Assembly (NCBI GenBank): GCA_020137815.1
Contig: CM035353.1
Location: 6,398,298 to 6,458,297 of the forward strand
Origin: Hormiphora californensis
Lineage: Eukaryota; Ctenophora; Tentaculata; Cydippida; Pleurobrachiidae
Direction: 5' to 3'
DNA: 60,000 nt
Positions 1 to 10,794 of the stretch are shown in pieces (the first letter of the stretch is position 1; every line of letters starts with the position of its first letter). Made by a program: the position numbers and the translations under genes. The notes under the pieces were generated by a model. The model was not told where the DNA came from, ran no database searches, and saw only the letters and a program-made list of their open reading frames with translations.

Positions 1-684
1 CCCCAAATTGGCGATGAGTAACAGTAATTCAGACTTTTTGAGATAGCAAGAATATTTTTCGGAGAAATGAACCATAATCAAGAATAATACACAATAATGC
101 TCCATAAACAAGAAAACACTGAATCACTTATTGAGTTACAATCATGTTGGCCACCCAGAAAGCAGTACACGACCTTCAAGACGGGCGAAAAGAGCAAGCA
201 ATGTTAGCGGACTGCGTCTTGGACGACGGACGTAGTGGACCGTGCAGTTATAGTGAGCAACTGTTTATATGTGGGCGGCCAAAATGACGAAGAATATGAT
301 TTGATGAGTAAACACACACACACGTGCACACACATTGAGCAAGCTCAATTTAACTAATCTTTCGTCTTCTGTTTTCTTTTAGTTCGAATTTAAACTCCTT
401 TTAGTATTATTTTTCTTTGCCCGGGCATCAACTCGGATGATCGTTTTAGCACGTATGCTAAAAAGATCATACAGGGTTTAGAAATCTCAAACTTGATTCG
501 CCAATGACCGTCGTCTGATGATCGTCATCACTGATAGTCCATCAGTATTGGTATTGTTAAGTACCTCTCCCTCTCTCTCTCTCAAAGTCTCTCTCACGCC
601 ACACAACCGCCCCCCCCCCCCCCGGCCCCACTCTGGTACTACCCCAGACCCCAGTTCACAGTAAATAAAACATCCCCCCTCCAG
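1..684. other. Non-coding 5' edge with microsatellites
   Basis: I see no coding exon here. The stretch holds a CA-rich microsatellite near 312-335, a CT run near 565-600 and a C run at about 610-623. The pyrimidine-rich stretch ending in AG at 683-684 is the splice acceptor of the cyclophilin exon that follows. Earlier cyclophilin exons must lie left of the window or be unrecognisable. Confidence 0.5.
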
Positions 685-1266
685 ATCTAGTTACGGTGGG
701 ACAGGAGAGGAGCGTGTCTACGAGGATGAATCCTACTTTCCAGATGAGAATTTCCTCGTTCCCCATGACAGGCCTGGTATTGTGACTATGGCAAATAGTG
801 GACCCAACACCAACTCATCCCGTTTTGTTATCCTGACTTCTCCTGCCCAATATTTGGATGGGAAAAATGTAGCTTTTGCCGAGGTAGGTGTTATCAATCG
901 GTATTTTCTAATGTCTCTGTAGTTTGTGTAGAGTCGGACCCCGATTTACCGAGATCCTCGGGGGAAGCCGGTAAATCAGGGTTTCATGGGTTTCTTGCCT
1001 GCAATTCGAAATAACACGCCGCATATATCAGTGTGTTATATATCATTCCAACCCAGGTTTCTGAGGGTATGGACGTTATCCAGGAAATTGATGAATTCTG
1101 TGGATCCCAAAATGGATATCCACTTCACTATGTGGAGATAACCCAGTCAGGGGTGTTGGATGAGGAACAACCCCATCTCCCACCCTCTATACCATTAGAT
1201 GAACTTAATATTCGGACTGAGCGGGACACGCTATCTTATACCAAGGAATCTCTGTATATTGAGTGA
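685..1266 (+). CDS. Cyclophilin-type peptidyl-prolyl isomerase, last two exons, divergent
   Basis: Two exons (685-883 and 1057-1266) join in phase 0 across a GTAGGT...CCCAG intron and end at TGA 1264-1266. The first encodes the cyclophilin core: MANSGPNTNSSRF, then YLDGKNVAFAEV. The second opens with VSEGMDVIQEID, the usual 'V.EGMDVV..I' segment, followed by a non-canonical tail of about 50 residues rich in acidic and polar amino acids. Cyclophilins isomerise peptidyl-prolyl bonds and assist folding or splicing complexes. Compared with human cyclophilin A, the positions equivalent to Q111, F113, W121 and H126 read R, V, Y and N, while A101 and L122 are kept. The R55/F60/M61/Q63 part would lie in an upstream exon that is not visible. 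Catalysis may be weak; a binding role is possible. The domain call is firm; function and full length are not. Confidence 0.8.
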
Positions 1267-1863
1267 TAGATAACTTTGAGAGGGATATTGAGTTTGTTAC
1301 TAATTTATTACTTTTTTTACCAACTTTGAAATATAGTTTTTAGTAATTTGTTGGCTGTGAAAGCAGCTGATTGACTTTGCCTTTGAGGTCGGTTGGCGGG
1401 GTACGGACAGGGGATTGCATCCTGTCTTTAGCGCGATGATGCGCGTAGTGAGTATGGTTGTAGCGCGCGGGTTAATGAATTCTACAACTGCGCGGCTAAA
1501 CGTTTTTAAAATTTTGTATTGATGTTTTTAAAATTTTTCTGTCCCAGCACTTGATTTTCAGTTTTCACAGTTTTATCTACGTTTTTCCTTCCGTCTGAAA
1601 ATCGCGTCTTCTAATTTAAATAGCGATAACTTGGGTCTCTCCATCTTGAGAACCTATGGAAATCGAAATGTTCCATTGCTCTTCAAGAGATTCAATAACA
1701 GAAGCGAATTCTTCGAATCTCAGATCCAACAGGGTCTCCTTTAGGGCTCTTTGTGGAGTTACTTGCGTTGATATCTCCTTGAAATCAACTGTTCGTGGCC
1801 TTTTTGGTTTGGTTAGATCGCTGACAAATAGACCATTCAATAATGAATATGTTCCGATGGTGT
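1267..1863. other. No recognisable gene
   Basis: AT-rich sequence downstream of the cyclophilin stop codon. Open frames on both strands at 1616-1949 overlap each other and match nothing I recognise. Treated as intergenic. Confidence 0.4.
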
Positions 1864-1864
1864 T

Positions 1865-2091
1865 TAAGTCTGATTTTTTGAAGTTGTCGGGTGGGGCACG
1901 AGTATTTATTTGTGCACCGGAAACTCGTTTTGGTTTCTTTGTTTCTTGACCAATTTCGTCAAACTAAATTTCTTCGGACTCACAAAATTCTCTTTCCGAG
2001 CAAGTGGGGGCTGTCACGCGCCCAAATGTCAATACGACATTACGTGTGAAAGGGAAGGGGGGTGACAACTTCAAAAAATCTGACTTTATAT
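1865..2091. mobile_element. Small TIR element (non-autonomous, about 225 bp)
   Basis: The left end (about 1865-1888) carries AAGTC-GATTTTTTGAAGTTGTC and the right end (about 2064-2091) carries the same sequence inverted, with one internal mismatch. The arms are followed inward by G-rich sequence (GGGTGGGG on the left, GGGGGGT next to the right arm). The interior of about 175 bp has no coding potential. Flanking TA dinucleotides would fit a TA target, but the exact duplication is not certain. The same terminal sequence recurs as a perfect hairpin at 30861-30907, which supports a mobile family. Confidence 0.6.
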
Positions 2092-2529
2092 TCCTATGCA
2101 CTCTGATGGATTATCTGAATTAAAAAAATATATGTCAGAGCTATTAGTATGTTTCTGCAATGTGGTGCCCGATGTCAATAATGAAATTGTTCAATTTCTG
2201 CAAATCAGGAGGCGAAATGGGTCCCAGAAATCGCACTGCAATATCTCCAAGTCCCCATTTACCTCTCGCCAGACCGATTGCTGCGAGGTGGGGTTTGGCT
2301 TCTTCATTCAGTCCCTGGCAGTGTAATACATTATACAATATTCGTGTCAATATAAGAATCGTTTTTCAAAATGCTATTAATTTCTCAACATTCGAATAGT
2401 TCGGTTTTAAGCTAAAAAGAGAATTGGCAGCCAAAATTGTGCCAATTAACCACAAAAATCTCAGAAATCAATCCCAAACATAGTTTCTGAAACACCTCCA
2501 TAGCCTTGGTTCTTAAATATACATACTTA

Positions 2530-3395
2530 ATAGAAAACCCCTATCATGCATAGGACCTTTTCCCCTTCCTCAGTTGCGACAAAGTGGTCCAGCGCTTCTA
2601 CCAATTCTGCCCTGTCCCTCGAAATCGCCATTGATAATTTCCCCTCATGCTTCATCTTCCTCTTCTTCTGATCCTGATAGAGATTGGTTTTACAAATTTA
2701 TCAGACTGATATCTCCGAACGGAGTTTAATACAATTAGGCCAAAATACAAAGAAATTATGTTATCCTTTTCGATTTGATCTTTAAATAATGTGGTGTTAT
2801 TATGAGGACACTTCCCTTGTTACTGGTCTCCGCCTCCACAACCTGCTACGAGACGTGCTAAAGGCGGACCAGATGCAGCTGCATATCGATTCGCAGCACG
2901 CCTTGCTGCAGGCTGAGAGGAAGCAGCACAACACAATCAAAAATACATAAAATAATAAACATAATTATTAAGCTCCCGTGTTCTGCAAATTGTCTTCTCA
3001 CCCACGCTACAAATTCCCCCTCATCCTTCTCCAACTCCTTCTCCATCAATTCCTCGGGTCCCTCCTTCCCTTTCTTCACTGTTACCACTCTGCCTGTAAT
3101 TGAAGGATGCATCATAGTATGTTTTTTATAAGTTATGAAGCGCTACGAAGCGGGCTGAGTGGGTGGCATAGGAGATTGCACCCCTATAATTTAAAACACC
3201 AATATACTTACATTCGATTTTAGGGGCCGGGAGTCGGGACTGAGGCTCCGTACCCCGTGCATGCGCCACACGACCATCGTGTTGCCAGTGGCAACTTGCC
3301 ACCCTGTACCAGCAGCCTGGAACTGTGTAACAAAGTCCTCAAGACAAAATATCTTTCGGAACATTACCTCACCACTTGTTACTCGGTCTCTCTGG
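2530..3395 (-). CDS. Unrecognised multi-exon gene, 3' part (exons about 3395-3222, 3105-2960, 2675-2533)
   Basis: Three minus-strand stretches look like exons. The first (about 3395 to 3222) reads through VMFRKIFCLEDFVTQF and ends at a GTAAGT donor after ...SRPLKSN. The second starts after a TTACAG acceptor at about 3105 and reads GRVVTVKKGKEGPEELMEKE, then FVAWVRRQF. The third (about 2675-2533) starts after ATCAG and reads DQKKRKMKHEGKLSMAI, then EALDHFVATEEGEKVL, ending in TAA. The composition is charged and soluble. I recognise no family. The coding sequence appears to continue upstream on the far side of the foldback element at 3396-4533, which splits it. It could be a host gene or a degenerate transposon ORF. 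Confidence 0.4.
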
Positions 3396-4533
3396 GGGGG
3401 GGGGGTGACACGTAACACTTTGTAACACTTTGTAACATGTAACGTGCACAAAAAGTTTTCTGCACATGTTACATAGTGTTACATAGTGTTACATAGTGTT
3501 ACAAAGTGTTACAAAGTGTTACAAAGTGTTACAAAGTGTTACATAGTGTTACAAAGTGTTACATAGTGTTACAAAGTGTTACATAGTGTTACAAAGTGTT
3601 ACATAGTGTTACAAAGTGTTACATAGTTTTACAAAGTGTTACATAGTGTTACAAAGTGTCACAAAGTGTTACATAGTGTCACAAAGTGTTACAAATTGTT
3701 ACAAAGTGTTACAAATTGTTACAAAATATTTACAAATTGTTACAAAATATTTACAAAATATATAAGACGGTTGGTGAATAAGTCATTTGAACGACTTTGG
3801 TGTCTTTCTAGAACACATCTAAAAGTTTTAAATCATTTCTAGGGTTAAAACATACACTTTTTTACTAATTTGCGGATGTTTTGAGCCTCCGATGTCATCG
3901 ACTGTGGAAATCAGGGCTGAAATAATCCATTTGGTAAAGAAAAATATGAACTTTTAGACAACGGTAAAGTTTTTAGAGTGATATTAAAAGTATTTTGCCT
4001 CTCAGAGGCCCCCAATGTGCTGAGTCACCTGTGAGTTGTGACCCAATCGACTTTTTTTCATTGGTAATCGATTCTTTGTACTTAATAAGATGATATACAA
4101 CGTTTCTGTTGGAAAAAGAAATAAAATTTTTCCAAAATCAATTTTTTGGTCAAAGATTGAAAATTTGCTTCGCTACAAATCCTTGTGTGTTTGTAAATAT
4201 TTTGTAACACTTTGTAACAATTTGTAACACTTTGTGACACTATGTAACACTTTGTGACACTTTGTAACACTATGTAATACTTTGTAACACTATGTAACAC
4301 TTTGTAACACTTTGTAACACTATGTAACACTTTGTAACACTTTGTAACACTATGTAACACTTTGTAACACTATGTAACACTTTGTAACACTATGTAACAC
4401 TTTGTAACACTATGTAACACTTTGTAACACTTTGTAACACTATGTAACACTTTGTAACATGTAACGTGCACAAAAAGTTTTCTGCACATGTTACAAAGTG
4501 TTACAAAGTGTTACGTGTCACCCCCCCCCCCCC
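3396..4533. mobile_element. Foldback element with decamer-repeat arms and 9-bp target duplication
   Basis: The left end is a G run followed by TGACACGTAACACTTTG; the right end is the exact inverse, ending in a C run. TCTCTCTGG stands directly outside both ends (3387-3395 and 4534-4542), a likely target duplication of 8-9 bp, as in hAT-like elements. Inside each end lies the same short hairpin around GCACAAAAAGTTTTCTGCAC. Long arrays of a 10-bp unit follow (GTTACAAAGT or GTTACATAGT at about 3471-3730, and the inverse at about 4200-4460). The middle (about 3760-4195) is unique AT-rich sequence without a gene. No transposase is present, so movement would need a helper. Confidence 0.7.
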
Positions 4534-4542
4534 TCTCTCTGG

Positions 4543-5163
4543 AGATGGACAACTATTCCAGAGGAGGCCGCCGCAATTCGTTAGTTGTTTGGATGCTGAA
4601 AGAGTATATTCCAGTGAAGATTTCAGCCGAGCTATACTTTTTCAGCAGGGAGGTAGGTGGGTCCGGGTTCCTTCCCATAGATGTGGGCCCGTTCTTCTTA
4701 CTATAATAATGATACAGATTTATAATAAAGAAATATTTACTACTTCATTTTTTTGTAGAAATTAAAAATATAATGTCTTTTTCTATATTCATAAAACCGT
4801 CGATCTTCGAAAGGGTTTTCAATCCTATATTGTCCTTGTGTAGTTTTAAACACAGCTCATTGTCTGAAAATATAATGGAATATGTATTATATTTTTGGGT
4901 AGGGAAGAGTGCTGTCATACAATATAATATACAACATATAATGGGGTCCGTCCCTAGAAGGAAACTTTCATGATCTCTTGATCCTAGATACCAGACAAAG
5001 TAATGCCCTTCTTCGTTCTTCAATATTTCTCTTGCCTGAGGATATGCAGTCTCTGAAGAGTGTTGTTGATGAACTCAAAAACCCGATCTAACAGCAGGAG
5101 GATCTGATCAGCTGTGTGCAGTTTGTGGTTGAGAATAATTTTGTTATTACATTATCATTATCA
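4543..5163. other. Remnant of interrupted ORF, then no recognisable gene
   Basis: Positions 4543 to about 4600 continue, on the minus strand, the open frame interrupted by the foldback element. From about 4700 to 5160 the DNA is AT-rich. A minus-strand open frame at 4745-5023 has no family features that I recognise. Confidence 0.3.
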
Positions 5164-6655
5164 TTATATACTATCCCCAATCTCATGCCGCTTGCCAGTG
5201 TCATTTGGGTAGTTTTCACATGCTCGCGTTGCCAGCCGGATATGCCTCTCAACAGCCTGGGTATGGCAGGGCAGGTCATCCGGGAGGGTGAAGGGAACAG
5301 GTATTGGCAGCCAGGTGTCTTTCTTCGTTAATATAATTAATATGCGGGCAAGGTATTGGTGAATCACCTTGAAATCCACGATCGCAGGCTGCGAGCTGGA
5401 TGAGATCTTTCTCCGATTATATCTGCTTTTAGGACCTTCTTTCTGTTCTTGGTGGCGTCCCGGGGGGTTAACCGGATATGAGACACTTTTCTCCATGCAG
5501 CGAAAGCGTTATAGTAGAGTCGATAAGAACACTCACCTCCTCCGATTTCAGTGAAACTTCTCACATGCTAACATATGATAATGGAGGTACAAATACCGCT
5601 TATTTTAGGTCCGAAAAACTTTTGGTTCGTTAATTATCGCTAATTGAAAAACGCCAAAAATGGGCTAAAATGGCCCTTAAGGTGGATTTGAAATTTTGGA
5701 GTTGGAACTCCAGACTTCGTACAGGTGTCCGCTAGGATGCCAATATGCACCACAGGCGGGCTCAGGCCTAAATTCGTCCGAATTTTTGCGTAAGGCCGGA
5801 TGGCGTGAATTTTGGTCACGTGATTTGGGCAAAAAATCAGTTTTTTGCTATTTGTGCCTTTCCTGCACGCCGGAGATGAAAAATAAGGCCATTTCCTCTC
5901 ATTTATTTTTCTTTCTGCATCGATTAAGCAGGCTATGAACCTCCCTTACTTCAACGGTTCAGAAGTTAGAGTTTTGCAAAAAAAGAGCGGGAGACTAGAT
6001 GGCGTCAATTTTGTAAGGCGATTTGTGTCTTTCCTGTGCGTCTGGGATGAAAAATGATGTCAAAACGTGTCATTTTCATCATATTCTGCATCGATTAAGC
6101 AGGTTATAAACATCCCTTACTTGAGCGGTTCAGAAGTTAGCCGAGGTCACGTGACCAAGATTTACGCCATCCGGTCTTACGCAAAAATTCGGACGAATTT
6201 AGGCCTGAGCCCGCCTGTGGTGCATATTGGCATCCTAGCGGACACCTGTACGAAGTCTGGAGTTCCAACTCCAAAATTTCAAATCCACCTTAAGGGCCAT
6301 TTTAGCCCATTTTTGGCGTTTTTCAATTAGCGATAATTAACGAACCAAAAGTTTTTCGGACCTAAAATAAGCGGTATTTGTACCTCCATTATCATATGTT
6401 AGCATGTGAGAAGTTTCACTGAAATCGGAGGAGGTGAGTGTTCTTATCGACTCTACTATTAGAATATAGCTTAATGTTGTCACGGAAACAGTCTGTAAGC
6501 GGGAAGACCAACTCGACTCTCCTTCCTGTGAGGATGGTGTCTGCATTGATTCTCTCACCCTTAATTTTTAAATGGCATTGGAAATCAGATTCCCATATTC
6601 GCGGTTTTTTGACACTGGGCTCCGATATCTGCTTTTGGGACTTTCTTTCCAATCG
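5164..6655 (-). pseudogene. Unnamed transposon-associated ORF ('PCHTQAVER' family), split by a MITE
   Basis: The minus-strand frame at 5164-5330 contains LPDDLPCHTQAVERHIRLAT and ends in RHEIGDSI. I recall this signature (PCHTQAVER..K..TEA) from large families of uncharacterised arthropod and marine-invertebrate proteins that occur in many copies and are probably linked to mobile elements; a function has not been recalled. Upstream coding sequence lies on both sides of the MITE at 5512-6458: ...DCFRDNIKLYS to the right (6459-6655) and AFAAWRKVSHIRLTPRDA to the left (to about 5370). Removing the MITE and one TTA joins these two halves in frame. Between 5370 and 5330 the frame changes once more, so this copy is broken besides the insertion. 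Confidence 0.5.
5512..6458. mobile_element. PIF/Harbinger-type MITE, 947 bp, TTA target duplication
   Basis: Terminal inverted repeats of more than 300 bp begin TAGTAGAGTCGATAAG and end with the exact inverse. TTA sits directly outside both ends (5509-5511 and 6459-6461), the 3-bp duplication typical of PIF/Harbinger elements. The two arms are nearly identical except near the centre. There, a segment containing CTGCATCGATTAAGCAGG followed by GGTTCAGAAGTTAG occurs twice in the same orientation (about 5915-5970 and 6087-6142). There is no coding capacity. Harbinger transposase fragments exist elsewhere in the window (54.3-55.1 kb), but no shared termini were shown. Confidence 0.75.
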
Positions 6656-6659
6656 TAGA

Positions 6660-7730
6660 TTTCAAGATTAAAATTCAAAATTCAAAATAAGAAAATAAAT
6701 TTTATTCAATGTTTAGCACTATGTTTAATGAACACAATAAAGTGTATGGAACTTTGGTGCAAGTTCCATACAATTCATAGCTTTTCAAACACAAGGCGAG
6801 TTAGTTAACTAGCTGATGTTAACTCTACTTTACCCGTTATTAGTGTTGTTGATCTAAAGTTTCGGTATAACGTACCCTCTTTCACTAAAGTGGTACCCTC
6901 TTCCACTAAAGTGGTCATTTTCATGCACTCAGACCCGTCGTTATCGATACAAACACCGTCATTCAAACACCGTCAATTTCTCCTGGTGAAACGAAATGCT
7001 GGCAAACACACCTCGAACTGCTTCCACATTATTTTTAAATCTTTAAGACTTAAGACCGGCCCTTCCTACAACGTTTCGGTAACGTTTTCGGTTTTACATT
7101 GGTCTTCACGATTCCAATGGTCCGGTCCAAAGGTTCAAACATCGATGTCGGGAGTAAACCGGCTCGGACATCGCGAATCCCATCTACTTTCTCCATGTAA
7201 TCTTCCGTGTTCTTCTGATCAGAAGCCAACCTAAGCAATCATAACAGTAGAGTTTCCCTGTAAACTCGGCTATCATCAATTTCGGAAGCTCGAAGCCTAA
7301 ATATATATATTCCCTGGCCCCATACATGACTTGTTCATTCAACTATACAGTACAATCTCAATTACTATCTTGAGATCCTGTTATTCACCAGTCAAGCTTG
7401 TTCTCTGTTTTAGTATCATGCTTCATGTTATCAGTAGATGCAGTTCTAGTTAAAATACTGATACAAATACAATTATATTCATGTAGTCTCCTCTCCACAG
7501 TGCCACCACGTCGTGACATTTGGCTTGAGGTGACTTGAGCAAGTTTAGGACTGATGAGAGATGAGTTGAGTTGGTATTTGGTATTACCAAATTGGTAATC
7601 CCTAACTGGAAACTGATGCAACATTTGGTTTCATCGTTCCCTACGACAAATTGAATGCCTTGTCGCCCAACAGGTGGAAGTCGGTGGGTGTACCGTGTAT
7701 TGTTGATCTAGGTCGTTTAGCTCAAGCACT
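6660..7730. other. No recognisable gene
   Basis: Open frames here (for example 6890-7234 plus and 7385-7624 minus) show no domain, no splice context and no family resemblance that I can support. Confidence 0.35.
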
Positions 7731-7859
7731 CTCAACTCTGCTGTCTTTCATACATCCCAGTAACCCCAACGCCGCAAATTAAAATGATCGTCCAGGGAGG
7801 GCAACTACAAACAGGACGATGGAGTATATTCTTAGATAGTGATATATGTGACGAAGAGT

Positions 7860-8330
7860 TTGAAGATTTGTCTCGGCAGTCCGCAGCGATGTGTCCGGTC
7901 TGTCCACAGGAGTGAAACTTGGTGTGACACTGGTTCTGCATATGTCCCTTCAGGGTACACCGTTTACATCTGACGTCCTTCCATGCTGGAGGAGAACCTG
8001 GTCTGTTTACCACAAATACTTCACTTTTCATGGTAGGCGGTTTTACATGCACGGTCAGTTTCTTTGCCTCCCCGCCTGCCGTTAGCTTCACTGTTATCTT
8101 CTCCAACGCTTGTCCAAATGTCATGGGCAAGTAGTATAGCTCTCACTTTCTCGTCGTTTAGGCCACAAATCAGCCGGTCTCTTAGCGCCTGATCCAAAAA
8201 TTCTTTCGGAAGCCCACATGTTGCAGCTCGTCTCTTAACCCTATTGCTATATTCTAGCAGTTCTTCATTTCGTCCCTGGGTAACTCCATAGAACTTAGCC
8301 CGCTCGGCAATTATCAGCTCAAAGCAGCAA
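7860..8330 (-). pseudogene. LTR-retrotransposon Gag fragment with CCHC zinc knuckles
   Basis: Read on the minus strand, 8330 to about 8125 encodes a Gag-like capsid end (RNEELLEYSNRVKRRAATCG, then FLDQALRDRLICGL). One frame over, the sequence continues with MTFGQALEKITVKL, a linker, and then two zinc-knuckle sequences. The first, CKRCTLKGHMQNQC, is a perfect C-x2-C-x4-H-x4-C. The second has phenylalanine in place of its first cysteine. Gag proteins of Ty3/gypsy-type elements use these knuckles to bind RNA in virus-like particles. The one-base frame break near 8125, the lost cysteine and the absence of protease and polymerase in this window make it a decayed fragment. No LTRs were identified. 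Confidence 0.65.
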
Positions 8331-8500
8331 CTCCTATCAGACCAGTCGCAGGAAATACTATCACTGCTAAAAGACCAGTCAACGCCTCCCCATCAATCAC
8401 TAAGCCCCAACCATCAATCGAAATCCGAACCTGCTATCCAACCACCGCTACATACAGCCCCCGCTACAGCTACTCAGAAGCCACCCCTACGGTGTTCCAT

Positions 8501-8566
8501 ACAATTCTTTCGAGAATGCCCTCCTGAGCAAATATTTGCTCAGGAGGGCATTCTCGAAAGAGTTGT
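8501..8566. repeat. 66-bp palindrome without loop
   Basis: Two 33-bp arms meet at AAATATTT around 8533/8534 and differ at one position (ACAATTCTTT against the inverse of AAAGAGTTGT). No spacer is present. Confidence 0.85.
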
Positions 8567-8604
8567 ACTGTTTTTGGTACATTTACAAATGTACCAAAAA
8601 CAGT
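8567..8604. repeat. 38-bp perfect palindrome directly abutting the previous one
   Basis: Arms of 18 bp (ACTGTTTTTGGTACATTT and its inverse) flank a 2-nt centre. The right end of the 66-bp palindrome and the left end of this one are contiguous. Confidence 0.85.
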
Positions 8605-8753
8605 AAAATATTTAGGTTGAAATCGAAACTTCAATTAATGCGTTGATCGGTCATCCCTTCATTGGTATTCATTTAGTGACGGTGGTTTAATTATGATATC
8701 CCATGAATGATGACGTAAGCCATGGTTAGTTGAAGAAGAACTTACTTGATGCC

Positions 8754-8908
8754 ATGTCAACTGGTATGTGTTGGGTCTGGGTAATATCTTCCTCGACTTG
8801 ATCCCCATTGTCCTCATTTGCCCCTCCTGTCCCTGATTCCTCATCCTGCTGTGGGTTAGCTTCCTCCCCACTATCTTCCATTTCCTGCTCCTGCTTCTCT
8901 CGCTCAAA
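8754..8908 (-). CDS. Acidic, unrecognised exon
   Basis: A minus-strand frame reads EREKQEQEMEDSGEEANPQQ, then QVEEDITQTQHIPVDMAS. It starts after an AG at about 8909 and stops at an AAGTAAGT donor near 8750. The composition is dominated by E, D, Q and N and would be disordered. I do not recognise the protein, and partner exons are not clear. An overlapping frame in the same direction (to 8659) lacks this composition and is less likely. Confidence 0.3.
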
Positions 8909-9104
8909 ATCAAATTATAACCCGGTCGAAGAACTCTTCCCCTAGATATCTAGGATAATCGTTATGTTCTTATCGCCATTGTTGAGCTTTGTATCGATGT
9001 ATAAAGCTGAAATTGACAAATATTACTTGATGGTGTATCAATTAGAACACTTGTCTTAAAGAAGTTTTATAATTAATTTCATAACTAATATCTTTGGCTG
9101 ATGA

Positions 9105-9277
9105 CTATTTAGGTGCCGGCAGGCACCTCCGACCCGAAGAAAACAGCAAAAAACGAAAAAAAGAAAAAAAATTTTTTGCCCTTGCACAAAAACCCAAAAA
9201 TGCCGGCCCTATTAAGAACAAAGAAAGGTCTTTTTTTTGGGGGGGGGGGGGGGGGGCAAAAAACATGTCAACGATTG
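9105..9277. other. Homopolymer-rich stretch
   Basis: Contains A-rich sequence near 9145-9172 and a T run plus G run at about 9232-9257. Open frames through it on both strands are composition artefacts. Confidence 0.5.
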
Positions 9278-10020
9278 TGGCCACACCGTTTGAGATATCG
9301 ACTTGAAATTTTGTAGGCATGTTCTTGTAGTATTCCTTTGTGTCATGACGTTGGCGGATTTTTGAATTTTTAATTAATTAATTAATTATAGGTAATTAAA
9401 AATGGTGCAAGGGCACCGTGCCCTTGCACATTGCGTGTTCTGTCCCTTGCACCGCGCCCTTGCACCAAATTCTATTTTCCGTTCTGCTTAAAATATCGAC
9501 TTGAAACTTTGTAGGAATGTTCTTCAATCATAAAAGATGATGTTCGAAAAGTGGGAATAGTCAAAATTAATTAATTAGTTAGTTAGAGCCGTGCAAAAAA
9601 TGGAATTTGGTGCAAGGGCAGGCAATGTGCAAGGGCAAATGGTGCAAGGGCAGCCCTTGCACCAATTTTATGATCGAACTGTGTCCACACCGTTTAATAT
9701 TTTGACACGAAACTTTCTATGCATGTTCTAGTAGCATAACTACGAGTACTAGAAGAGCCGTATGATTAATATATCAATTAGGTAATTAATTATAGGCAAA
9801 TTAATCAAAATTTGCCCTTGCACAATTTGTGCAAATTTCCCCTGAACATGTGCCCTTGCACCATTTTGTTTGCCCATGCACTAAATTATATTTTCCGTTC
9901 TGCTTAAAATATCGACTTGAAACTTTCTAGGAATGTTCTTCATGCATAAAACATATAATATAATCTACAGAAAGTGGGAATAGTCAAAATTAATTAATTA
10001 ATTACTTAGAGATTAATTTT
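9278..10020. repeat. Higher-order tandem repeat, about 400-bp period of two ~200-bp half units
   Basis: The motif ATCGACTTGAAACTTT followed by GTAGGAATGTTCTT and relatives recurs at about 9290, 9490, 9695 and 9908. Copies 1 and 3 are preceded by CCACACCGTTT, copies 2 and 4 by TTTTCCGTTCTGCTTAAA, so two alternating half units make a repeat of about 400 bp. Each half unit also contains TTAATTAATT and several CCCTTGCAC or GTGCAAGGG words in both orientations. There is no coding capacity. Confidence 0.7.
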
Positions 10021-10057
10021 GGGGTGGCCCCTGCACAATTTGCCCCCAATTTGTGCA

Positions 10058-10523
10058 CTAATACAAGGGCATTTCACAGTTTGGTGCCGTTATTTTTGTC
10101 TCTATTTTTAATAGGATTTTGGGATTAGACTGAAAGTATGGGATCATTTGAGAAGTAGCGAAGATTTGAAACATGTTAGCAACTTGCCGGTTCGACAAAC
10201 TAAACCCATATGATTCCAACTTCGGGTCGGACGAGGGGAAGCTTGCCTTTTGCGAACATATAAATATAATAGAGAGTGTCATAATACTAACCGTCCGGTT
10301 TTCCGAAAGTTAGGTCTTTAACTGCTTGCTTCCACAGAAACTGTAAAGTAGAATAAACTTTGGAAAATGTAATCCTGGGCAAATCTTTCTCTTCGTGCTT
10401 TAATTGTGCTTTAAGGAACTTTGTTGCAAGCCTGGAGGTTGTATTGATGGGCACTTTAAGCCATCTCGATAATGCGACCGCTTCGCTTATATCGGACTTG
10501 TTATACTGCCTTTTGAGCGTCAC
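10058..10523 (-). CDS. Unrecognised exon(s)
   Basis: A minus-strand frame at 10523-10290 reads TLKRQYNKSDISEAVALSRW, then KVYSTLQFLWKQAVKDLTFG, and stops at a GTTAGT donor-like site. It has a natural helical composition. A second frame (to 10058) reads SYGFSLSNRQVANMFQIFA. I do not recognise either. The next exon-like piece upstream may be the RG-rich one at 10800-10895. Confidence 0.3.
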
Positions 10524-10794
10524 AGGAGCATCTTGAACAGCGAGTTGTTAATTAAAGGTGCGAATCATTGAGTATTGAATATACAAAACTATTAGGTGCG
10601 AATCATTGAGTATTGAATATACAAAACTATTAACCAACCTACCTCAGTTCTGTCATCGGAACTCAAGGTTGAAGAACTACTACTTCCAAACACTTCACTG
10701 GAACAAATTGTTGAAGATGCAACAGTTGATGTCCTCTTGTCCTTGGAGAAAACCTGTGTGAAAACTTAATAAGTGGGGGTTCTTATTTATAAAT

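Noticed and set aside
3471-3740. Telomere-like repeat
   Set aside because: The decamer GTTACAAAGT/GTTACATAGT is not a known telomeric unit and occurs inverted inside one element.
5696-6330. Plus-strand frames inside the Harbinger-type MITE
   Set aside because: Both lie in the inverted arms and mirror each other; non-coding.
9094-9320. Lys-rich frames near 9.2 kb
   Set aside because: Generated by A, T and G runs; no codon-like pattern.
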